Origin: Nitrospirota bacterium
Lineage (GTDB): Bacteria; NPL-UPA2; JAGMAN01
Reading direction: 5' to 3'
Length of the DNA stretch: 15,727 nucleotides
Assembly: GCA_030605915.1 (NCBI GenBank)
Contig: JAUWHM010000048.1
Coordinates: forward strand, 1 to 15,727
Below are positions 1 through 5,987 of this stretch, in pieces. The stretch's first letter is position 1. Every line of letters starts with the position of its first letter. The position numbers and the translations under genes are program-made. Below the pieces are notes generated by a model. That model made no database searches. It saw nothing but the letters and a program-made list of their open reading frames with translations, and was not told where the DNA came from.

Positions 1-1335
1 CAGATCTCCAGCCGCACTGATTCCAGCCGGCCCTGATCCGACCACTGCCACTTTGCCTCGAGCTGCTGGAGGGAGGGAAGAGACCTGAATTATTCCTGAC
101 TCCCGCTCCTTGTCGGAGACGAATCTCTCCAAGTTGCCAATGGCTACTGGCTCTCCCTTCTTGCCCAGAATGCAGGTGCGCTCACACTGGTCCTCAGCCG
201 GACATACCTGGCCACAGACGGCCGGGAGGCAACTGGATTCCTTGACCTTGAGGGCAGCCTCGGCGTAATCCCGTTTTAGAATGAGTTTGATAAAGGCAGG
301 AATATCTATGTTCACCGGACAACCTTCACGGCAAGGAGCCTTCTTACACTGAAGACAACGCTTGCTTTCCAGCAGAGCTTGTTCCTCTGTGTAACCGAAG
401 GACACATCATTGAAGTTTCTTATTCGCTGTCGGGGGTCCTGCTCTCCTAATCTCTGGCGGGGTATATGTCCCTTTGAATCTTCTTTTATCACCTCAATAT
501 GGCAGAGTCCAGGCGACGGCTCCAAATCTACTCCTCCTGATTTTCTCTCCCTGTCGTAAATGCTCAGCCGTCTGGCTAACTCATGGAAATCCACCTGATG
601 ACCATCAAACTCCGGTCCATCCACGCAGGTAAATTTAGTCTCACCTCCTACCGTCACTCGACAACCACCGCACATTCCTGTTCCGTCTACCATAATCGGG
701 TTGAGGCTGACTATCGTCTTAAGGCGATAGGGTCTGGTGAGATCTGAGATAGCTTTCATCATCAGGACCGGCCCGACCGCTACCACCAGAGCAATCCGCT
801 TATCTTTCTCTATTATGTTCTTCAAAATGTCAGTGGGAAACCCGTGATACCCGAGGCTTCCATCGTCAGTGGCTATCTCCAGATGGTCGCTTATTCCTTC
901 CATCTCCTCACGCATGATCAGAAGGTCGCTGCGTCTCGCGCTAATTATGGAGATAACTCTATTTCCCGCTTCTTTGATCGCCCTGGCAATAGGGTAGACC
1001 AGGGCTATTCCCAATCCCCCTCCTACACAGGCTACCGTGCCGAACCTCTGGATGTGAGTGGGTACTCCCAGAGGACCAATAACATCGGAGATGGAATCTC
1101 CTTCTTGCATTTCGGCCATCTGCCTGGTAGTCTCTCCCACCGCCTGGAATATTAAAGTTATGGTGCCGGCTTCACGGTCGGCCTCTACCACCGTGAGAGG
1201 AATCCTCTCTCCCCTCTCATCCAGCCGCACGACTATGAACTGGCCTACCCTCCTTTTACGGGCTATCTCTGGCGCTTCTACCTCAAAGCGGAATATATCC
1301 TCTGACAACTGCTTCTTTCTGACTATCTTATACAT
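1..1335 (-). CDS. NfnA/NfnB-like fusion flavoprotein (ferredoxin-NADP reductase + glutamate synthase small-subunit type), partial
   Basis: This frame gives 445 residues and is open at the left edge, so the C-terminus is missing. Residues 1-~280 resemble the FAD/NAD-binding and [2Fe-2S] reductase family of SudB, NfnA and PyrK. They show a GGGLG nucleotide loop (105-109) and a cluster motif with D217, C222, C225 (CGGC) and C237. Residues ~300 onward resemble the glutamate synthase small subunit/SudA/NfnB. They have a cysteine-rich Fe-S region (C327, C330, C335, C339, C369, C374, C378, C384, C388) and a GSGPAG FAD loop (434-438), after which the window ends. In the family, NfnAB bifurcates electrons between NADH, NADPH and ferredoxin; other members act as sulfide dehydrogenase or glutamate synthase subunits. 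The start is ATG with GGAG five bases upstream. It lies about 100 bases downstream of tkt on the same strand, separated by hairpins. The fusion is seen directly; the exact reaction is inferred. Confidence 0.85.
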   Translation of the reverse strand, partial: MYKIVRKKQLSEDIFRFEVEAPEIARKRRVGQFIVVRLDERGERIPLTVVEADREAGTITLIFQAVGETTRQMAEMQEGDSISDVIGPLGVPTHIQRFGTVACVGGGLGIALVYPIARAIKEAGNRVISIISARRSDLLIMREEMEGISDHLEIATDDGSLGYHGFPTDILKNIIEKDKRIALVVAVGPVLMMKAISDLTRPYRLKTIVSLNPIMVDGTGMCGGCRVTVGGETKFTCVDGPEFDGHQVDFHELARRLSIYDRERKSGGVDLEPSPGLCHIEVIKEDSKGHIPRQRLGEQDPRQRIRNFNDVSFGYTEEQALLESKRCLQCKKAPCREGCPVNIDIPAFIKLILKRDYAEAALKVKESSCLPAVCGQVCPAEDQCERTCILGKKGEPVAIGNLERFVSDKERESGIIQVSSLPPAARGKVAVVGSGPAGISAAGDL

Positions 1336-1365
1336 ATTTCTCCAATTGGCGACCTCTAATCAGTA

Positions 1366-1425
1366 CGGTGAAACACCGCCAGAGGCAGTGCCGTTAGGCA
1401 GTACTGCCTTCGGCTGTATGCCGAA
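1366..1425. repeat. three short hairpins between tkt and the NfnAB-like gene
   Basis: Three palindromes stand nearly end to end. CGGTG/CACCG has an AAA loop (1366-1378). A perfect 12-bp palindrome, GGCAGTACTGCC, lies at 1397-1408. TTCGGC/GCCGAA has a 5-base loop (1409-1425). A second GGCAGT lies at 1384-1389. No run of T follows in the minus-strand direction, so this is not an obvious intrinsic terminator. It could be an RNA processing or stability element, or the remains of a small palindromic repeat. Confidence 0.6.
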
Positions 1426-1434
1426 ACTTTAATT

Positions 1435-3468
1435 TCACTTCCGGAAATCGTTGATCATTCGCAAAGCATGACTGGCCACACCCTCAGCAGTAAACCCGAA
1501 TTTCTCAGCCAGTACATTGTAAGGAGCAGAGGCGCCAAACTGCTCTACGGTTATAACATCACCGAACTGTCCAAGGTAACGGTGCCAGCCTTGTGAACGG
1601 CCGGCCTCAATCGCTAAGCGAAGGGGCCCTGCGGAAGGAATTACGCTTTCTTTATATTCTTCAGGCTGGATATCAAAAATTTCCCAGCTTGGCATACTCA
1701 CTACCCGGGCAGTCCTTCCCTGAGCAGCGACCAGATCCTGGGCCTCAAGGGCAATATGAACCTCGGAACCAGAGGCAATGAGAATTATATCCGGGGACTG
1801 AATATCCCAACCGGAGATAATATAGGCGCCCCGGCGTAGCCCCTCTGCCGGGGCCAGACGGGTTCTATCCAAAATGGGGAGATTCTGCCTGCTCAGGATG
1901 AGCGCCACTGGGCCTTCCTGCCTCTTAAGAGCGACCAGCCAGGCGACTGCCGTCTCGGTGGCATCAGCCGGTCGAATCACAGTCATATTAGGAATAGTCC
2001 GCAGCGCCGCTATATGCTCCACCGGTTGGTGAGTTGGACCATCTTCCCCCACGAAAATGCTATCGTGCGTATACAGGTATATTACCGGGCATCTCATCAT
2101 CGCTGCCAGCCGGAGGGAAGGTCTCATGTAATCAGAGAAGACAAGGAAGGTGCTCCCGTAGGGAATCAGCCCCCCGTGCAGGGACAGGCCGTTCAGGATA
2201 GCTCCCATAGCATGTTCCCTTATGCCGAAGTGGAGATTCCGGCCGGAGAAATCACCCTGCTTTATGGAAGAAAATTTCTTCATTATGGTTTTGGTAGAAG
2301 GGGCAAGGTCGGCAGAGCCACCGATGAGATTGGGCAGTTCTTCGGCCAGTGCCTGGAGAACTTCTCCTGAAGCACTTCTGGTGGCAGTGGACTTTCCAGC
2401 CTTAAATTGTGGAATCTTCTCCTCGAGGTCATCCGGGAGCTTTCTCTCCATGAATTTAGCCCACAACTGTGCTTTTTCTGGAAAGGCTTTACGCCAGGAA
2501 GAAAAAAGCTCCTTCCACAGTGATGCTTTCTTCTCCAGTTCCCTTCGACGACAATCGAAAAGAGACCTTACCTCCTGAGGGACAAAGAACAGAGGTTTTA
2601 GAGGAAAACCGAGGTTCTTCTTGGTCAGCTTTACCTCGTCCTCTCCGAGTGGTTCTCCGTGAGCCTTAGCTGAATCCTGTTTGCCCGGGCTTCCTTTAGC
2701 AATATGGGTATGAGCGATAATTAAGCTGGGTCTATGTCTTTCCTCCTTTGCTGTCCGCAGTGCTCGTCTCATTTCCTCATGGTCATGGCCATCTATCTCT
2801 AACACCTGCCAGCGGTAGGCTTCGAATCGCTTGCCCACATCTTCACTGAAGGCAAGCTCCGTCGAGCCCTCAATGGTTATCTTATTATCATCGTAGATGT
2901 AGATAAGTTTCCCCAGTCCCCAGTGGCCAGCTAACGAGGCCGCCTCAGATGATACTCCCTCCATCAAGTCCCCATCGCTAACCAGGCCGTAAGTGAAATG
3001 GTCTACAATTTCATACCCCGGCTCATTAAAATGCGCAGCCATGACTCTTTCTGCCAGAGCCATTCCCACACCATGTCCGAAACCCTGGCCGAGGGGTCCA
3101 GCCGTTGTCTCAACTCCAGGGGTATGACCAAATTCTGGATGCCCGGGGGTTCTGCTGCCCCACTGCCGGAACTGCTTAAGCTCCTCCAGCGGCAGGTCGT
3201 AACCAAATAGATGTAAAAGTGAGTAAAGAAGCATTGAGCCGTGTCCGGCAGAAAGGACGAATCTATCCCGGTCTGGCCAATGGGGGTCCTCCGGGTTGTG
3301 CTTGAGGAAATCCATCCAGAGAACGTAAACGAAATCTGCTGCCCCCATGGGAAGCCCAGGATGACCAGAATTAGCTTTCTGGACAGCATCCATGGAAAGA
3401 GCTCTTATCGTATTAACAGCTAATTCCTCTAATTCCTTTGTAATCGGTCCAGGTTTTATATCCTTCAT
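1435..3468 (-). CDS. tkt: transketolase
   Basis: Thiamine-diphosphate enzyme of the pentose phosphate pathway that moves two-carbon ketol units between sugar phosphates in the cytoplasm. The protein has 677 residues, a normal full length for a single-chain transketolase. Family motifs occur in order: GHPG near residue 35, SAGHGS with H76, the Mg/ThDP motif SDGDLMEG (154-161) continuing to DDNKITIEG (183-191), AHGEPLG near 259-265, and the catalytic Glu408 in GIREHAM. A C-terminal domain follows. I chose ATG at 3468 because AGGAG sits seven bases upstream; the in-frame GTG at 3483 would put that ribosome site inside the gene. It lies downstream of gmk (64-base gap) and upstream of the NfnAB-like gene, so these are probably co-transcribed. 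Nothing looks truncated. Confidence 0.97.
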   Translation of the reverse strand: MKDIKPGPITKELEELAVNTIRALSMDAVQKANSGHPGLPMGAADFVYVLWMDFLKHNPEDPHWPDRDRFVLSAGHGSMLLYSLLHLFGYDLPLEELKQFRQWGSRTPGHPEFGHTPGVETTAGPLGQGFGHGVGMALAERVMAAHFNEPGYEIVDHFTYGLVSDGDLMEGVSSEAASLAGHWGLGKLIYIYDDNKITIEGSTELAFSEDVGKRFEAYRWQVLEIDGHDHEEMRRALRTAKEERHRPSLIIAHTHIAKGSPGKQDSAKAHGEPLGEDEVKLTKKNLGFPLKPLFFVPQEVRSLFDCRRRELEKKASLWKELFSSWRKAFPEKAQLWAKFMERKLPDDLEEKIPQFKAGKSTATRSASGEVLQALAEELPNLIGGSADLAPSTKTIMKKFSSIKQGDFSGRNLHFGIREHAMGAILNGLSLHGGLIPYGSTFLVFSDYMRPSLRLAAMMRCPVIYLYTHDSIFVGEDGPTHQPVEHIAALRTIPNMTVIRPADATETAVAWLVALKRQEGPVALILSRQNLPILDRTRLAPAEGLRRGAYIISGWDIQSPDIILIASGSEVHIALEAQDLVAAQGRTARVVSMPSWEIFDIQPEEYKESVIPSAGPLRLAIEAGRSQGWHRYLGQFGDVITVEQFGASAPYNVLAEKFGFTAEGVASHALRMINDFRK

Positions 3469-3475
3469 CCTTTTT

Positions 3476-3480
3476 CTCCT
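3476..3480 (-). promoter_or_regulatory. ribosome binding site that sets the tkt start
   Basis: AGGAG on the minus strand, seven bases before ATG at 3468. It favours this start over the GTG at 3483. Confidence 0.7.
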
Positions 3481-3532
3481 CACAGAACGATGAGCAATAT
3501 TCCCATAACTTTACATCTCCTCCATCTGGTAG

Positions 3533-4111
3533 CTAAGTTCTCCCCACCCGACATCTTTCGGCAGAGATAATGGCCTTAATTTCCTCTACTGCCTGGGGAA
3601 GGTCTCGATTAACTACTGTGTGATGGTAGTGCTTTCGGAAAGCAAGTTCCTCCTTGGCCCGGCGCAGACGCTCCTCGACCTCGCTCTCATCGTCTGTTTT
3701 CCTCCTCTTAAGGCGAGAAGCTAAGACCTCAAATGAGGGTGGCAAGAGAAAGATGAGACAAGCAGACTTATATCTTTCCTTGATCTGGAGGGCCCCCTGC
3801 ACATCTATAGCCAGGAGAATGTCTCGACCAGCGTTTAGAGTCTCCTCTAAGAGCTGGCGTGGTGTCCCGTAACGATGGCCAGAAAAGCGAGCCCATTCAG
3901 CCAGTTCATCTCTCTCTATCCTTCCATCAAATTCTTCTTCTGAAACGAAGAAATAATCTCTTCCCTCTTTCTCCCCGGGGCGGGGACGACGGCTGGTCAC
4001 CGAGATGGAATAAGCAAGGTCGGACAACTCTTTCCGTATCTCCTGACAGACAGTCGTCTTCCCTCCTCCTGAGGGAGAGGAGATGACAAATAAGATTCCT
4101 CTTCTCTTCAT
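3533..4111 (-). CDS. gmk: guanylate kinase
   Basis: Phosphorylates GMP (and dGMP) to GDP with ATP in the cytoplasm, an essential nucleotide step. The protein has 192 residues, close to the usual ~200. The N-terminus carries the P-loop SSPSGGGKTT (residues 11-20, Lys18). The GMP-binding region includes SVTSRRPRPGEKEGRDYFF, a family hallmark. Further on come the IDVQGA segment and a lid-type region rich in Arg (RLKRRKTDDESEVEERL). ATG is preceded by GAGGAG at about seven bases. Its start is one base from the comF-like stop codon, so translation of the two is probably coupled. In many bacteria gmk sits beside yicC and rpoZ; neither is seen here. Confidence 0.97.
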   Translation of the reverse strand: MKRRGILFVISSPSGGGKTTVCQEIRKELSDLAYSISVTSRRPRPGEKEGRDYFFVSEEEFDGRIERDELAEWARFSGHRYGTPRQLLEETLNAGRDILLAIDVQGALQIKERYKSACLIFLLPPSFEVLASRLKRRKTDDESEVEERLRRAKEELAFRKHYHHTVVNRDLPQAVEEIKAIISAERCRVGRT

Positions 4112-4112
4112 C

Positions 4113-4853
4113 CTACTCTCCTCTGGCCACTGTCAAAACAGAAACCTCTTCTGCTCCTGCCCCCTTGAGCACCCGAGCACACTCATTGACGGTGGCCCCG
4201 GTAGTAAAGACATCATCAATGAGAAGAATTTTCCTTCCCTCATATTTCTCTCGGTTCCTTACCTCAAAGAGACCCTTGACATTCTTCTCCCTCTCTTTGC
4301 GGCTCAATTGAGTCTGAGGTGGAGCGCTTCTTACCCTTCTCAGATTGCGGGAAGAGATTGGAATCTTAAAGTCCCTACTCACAACCTGAGCTAAGAGGTG
4401 AGCCTGGTTGAATTCTCTCTCCCGGAACCTCCTTCCATCCAGGGGAACTGGAACGAGGAAGTCTGCCTCTCGCAAATCCTCATCACTGCTCATCCCATCA
4501 ATGAGCAGCTCTCCCAAAGGGTGGGCAAGATAAGCCTTCTTCCGATACTTAAAAAAATGGATACATTCTCTCAGCACTCCTTCATAGACTCCGGCGGCCC
4601 GGGCGCGGGCAAAAAAATACCGCTCCCCCTGGCAGGAGCTACATACAGTTAGAAACGAATGGCGACCGCACTTAGAACAGACCGACTCCTCTATTAACTT
4701 AATCTTCCCCCAGCAAGTTGGACAGAGATATTTCCTGTTATCTGACCCCAGGCCACTATGGCATATGAGGCAATTAAGGGGAAAGAGCAGACTTAATAAA
4801 CCATTGAAGAACAAGATATGCCTCACTTCGTTCGGCAATCTGATTACACACAT
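4113..4853 (-). CDS. ComF family protein (double zinc ribbon + phosphoribosyltransferase fold)
   Basis: The 246-residue frame has the standard ComF architecture. Two N-terminal zinc-ribbon-like pairs of CxxC (C28/C31 with C44/C47; C59/C62 with C71/C74) come first, followed by a type I phosphoribosyltransferase domain. That domain has a PVPL segment and the PRPP-binding motif LLIDDVFTTGAT (210-221). ComF is needed for DNA uptake in naturally competent bacteria, but homologues are widespread in non-competent species and their exact role is unsettled. ATG at 4853 has no clear ribosome site; a TTG at 4814 with GAGG six bases upstream is a credible alternative start and keeps all the cysteines. 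It is the first gene of the minus-strand block and abuts gmk. Confidence 0.9.
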   Translation of the reverse strand: MCVIRLPNEVRHILFFNGLLSLLFPLNCLICHSGLGSDNRKYLCPTCWGKIKLIEESVCSKCGRHSFLTVCSSCQGERYFFARARAAGVYEGVLRECIHFFKYRKKAYLAHPLGELLIDGMSSDEDLREADFLVPVPLDGRRFREREFNQAHLLAQVVSRDFKIPISSRNLRRVRSAPPQTQLSRKEREKNVKGLFEVRNREKYEGRKILLIDDVFTTGATVNECARVLKGAGAEEVSVLTVARGE

Positions 4854-4875
4854 ACCAAAAAGAAATTATGCCCTA

Positions 4876-5043
4876 CAATTCAAAGAATTGCGGGTACTCA
4901 ATCTCCCTAGAAATTGTAAAACAATTTCAGGGACTAAATCCCGGGAATTTCTCTTTGAGAAATTCCACGGGGCCGGAAATCCTTCCCTGAGAAATGCGGA
5001 GCATTTCCAGGACTAAAGTACCCGAAATCTCTTGAGAGATTTC
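4876..5043. repeat. cluster of five short hairpins, nested in a larger inverted repeat
   Basis: Five perfect stems occur in 168 bases. They are 4876-4890 (6 bp, AAA loop), 4910-4928 (8 bp, AAA loop), 4944-4966 (10 bp, TTT loop), 4991-5007 (7 bp, GGA loop) and 5024-5043 (8 bp, TTGA loop). Three begin GAAAT. Stems two and four are followed by related spacers, CAGGGACTAAAT and CAGGACTAAAG. CGGGTACT at 4891-4898 is the exact reverse complement of 5017-5024 and encloses stems two to four. No plausible long frame covers the cluster. It lies between divergent genes, so it may be a palindromic repeat element or an array of RNA hairpins in the leader of comF. The rest of 4854-5277 also holds a loose CACAGAT/ATCTGTG inverted repeat (5064-5096). 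Confidence 0.75.
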
Positions 5044-5168
5044 AGGGTGCGGATTTCTCGGGGCACAGATAAATCTATAAATCGGTGTAATCTGTGTTCT
5101 AATCTCTGCAATCAAGGACGGCACTTTTGTGATGCCCTATACTTTATCAGAAAGCTGAGCAACTTACA

Positions 5169-5188
5169 ACACAAAAATATTTTTGTGT
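5169..5188. repeat. 20-bp perfect palindrome, possible operator
   Basis: ACACAAAAAT followed by its exact reverse complement, with no spacer. It lies about 65 bases upstream of the -10 of the small CxxC gene, in the divergent region. Its A/T-rich centre fits a homodimeric regulator site, but no regulator gene is present to assign it to. Confidence 0.5.
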
Positions 5189-5230
5189 CAAGACGAAATA
5201 GAAATGTCCCTTGTCAAAATTTAAAAAAAA

Positions 5231-5260
5231 TTTGCATTTTCAAGAACTTTATGCTATTAT
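5231..5260 (+). promoter_or_regulatory. probable promoter of the CxxC protein gene
   Basis: Extended -10 TGCTATTAT (5252-5260) with a weak -35-like TTTGCA at 5231-5236, 18 bases before the TATTAT hexamer. The predicted start of transcription is shortly before the ribosome site GGGAGGGG at about 5268-5275. Confidence 0.5.
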
Positions 5261-5277
5261 ACTTCAAGGGAGGGGAC

Positions 5278-5589
5278 ATGGGTTTCCTGAAAAAACTTTT
5301 CCGAGCCAAGACAGGAGTTTCCAATCAAGACTTACTCTGGCTCTATGTTCAGTGCGGAAGATGTGGGCAGGAGCTTAGGTTGCTGGTGAACAAGAATACG
5401 GATTTAGAGGATCAATATAAAGGAGAGGGCGAAGCTGGGCCGGCCTACATTTTGAGAAAGGAAGCCATGGATGATAAGTGCTTTACCAAGATGCTCATTT
5501 ATATAGAGCTGGATTCCAATAAGAATATCCTCTCCCAGGAGGTCAGTGGGGGCAAGTTTATCAACCAGGAGGAATTTAATAAAATTTAA
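5278..5589 (+). CDS. small conserved-looking protein with one CxxC pair, function unknown
   Basis: A 103-residue protein starting MGFLKKLF. I chose ATG at 5278 because a strong purine-rich ribosome site (GGGAGGGG) lies just before it and the extended -10 is placed correctly; the frame stays open upstream only through the hairpin region. Residues 23-30 (YVQCGRCG) give a CxxC with C26 and C29; C68 is a third cysteine. The middle has mixed charge and the end has a GGKFINQEEF segment. There is no signal peptide or membrane segment. The layout resembles small zinc-ribbon proteins I have seen annotated as hypothetical in anaerobes, but I cannot name a family. It stands alone between the divergent block and the glycine operon, whose promoter begins just after its stop codon. 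Confidence 0.75.
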   Translation: MGFLKKLFRAKTGVSNQDLLWLYVQCGRCGQELRLLVNKNTDLEDQYKGEGEAGPAYILRKEAMDDKCFTKMLIYIELDSNKNILSQEVSGGKFINQEEFNKI

Positions 5590-5600
5590 CTTGATAATAT

Positions 5601-5609
5601 TGGTATAAT
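5601..5609 (+). promoter_or_regulatory. extended -10 promoter of the glycine operon
   Basis: TGGTATAAT is a consensus extended -10 with a perfect TATAAT hexamer (5604-5609). No good -35 is visible, which is normal for extended -10 promoters. Transcription would start near 5616, just before the riboswitch leader. Confidence 0.6.
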
Positions 5610-5633
5610 TAATGGTAAAGATAGATTAAATAG

Positions 5634-5820
5634 CCGAATGAAGGTCAGGAGAGAGACCCCTGACATCTTTGATGTCAAGGGCGCCGAAGGGGTAACCCGC
5701 CATGAAGTGTGGCGGGGAAACTCTCAGGCAAAAGGATCCTGATCTGACGGTCCTCTGGAGAGTCCGTTTGAAATAAAACGGCACCGAAGGGATAAATCTC
5801 TCAGGTAAAAGGACAGGGGA
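5634..5820 (+). promoter_or_regulatory. tandem glycine riboswitch (two aptamers) with kink-turn
   Basis: Two glycine aptamers stand in series. Aptamer I (about 5642-5745) has P1 TCAGGA/TCCTGA and the core segments GCCGAAGGGG and CTCTCAGGCAAAAGGA. Aptamer II (5751-5820) has CACCGAAGGGA and CTCTCAGGTAAAAGGA, with P1 formed by 5751-5757 and 5814-5820. These cores match the known glycine riboswitch consensus. The leader CCG (5634-5636) can pair with linker CGG (5748-5750), and G5640/A5641 face A5747/G5746 as tandem G-A pairs with an AAU bulge, a textbook kink-turn (P0). The P1 arm of aptamer II overlaps the following terminator, so glycine binding should block termination and turn on the glycine cleavage genes. 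Confidence 0.95.
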
Positions 5821-5858
5821 TATGGTAAGCATTATGATTTACTATATCCCCTGTTTTT
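5813..5858 (+). terminator. intrinsic terminator, the riboswitch expression platform
   Basis: A 16-bp stem (5813-5828 with 5839-5854, including one G-U pair) has a 10-base loop and is followed by TTTTT (5854-5858). Its 5' arm shares CAGGGGA (5814-5820) with P1 of aptamer II, so the two structures exclude each other. Confidence 0.92.
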
Positions 5859-5987
5859 GTTATGAGGCAGGCGGCCCATGGAAAGTGATGATTGATTTCA
5901 GGTTGACATCCGAGTTTATTGCTGAAAAGGCAAAAAAACTTATATCCAGGAAAGAGAAGTCCGATAATTGAATATAGGGATAGGAAA

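Noticed and set aside
844..1432. Two overlapping plus-strand frames over the NfnAB-like gene
   Set aside because: They are antisense to a frame with clear reductase motifs and resemble no protein family.
4876..5043. Hairpin cluster read as a CRISPR array
   Set aside because: The stems differ in sequence, there is no identical direct repeat, and spacing is irregular.
5032..5277. N-terminal extension of the CxxC protein
   Set aside because: It would run through the fifth hairpin, the palindrome and the promoter; the ribosome site and -10 support ATG at 5278.
5903..5908. TTGACA as a second promoter just before the fusion gene
   Set aside because: No -10 hexamer lies 16-18 bases downstream.
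5919..5987. N-terminal extension of the GcvT-SHMT fusion from a TTG start
   Set aside because: No ribosome site, and the 23 residues do not resemble the T-protein N-terminus; ATG at 5988 has a good site.
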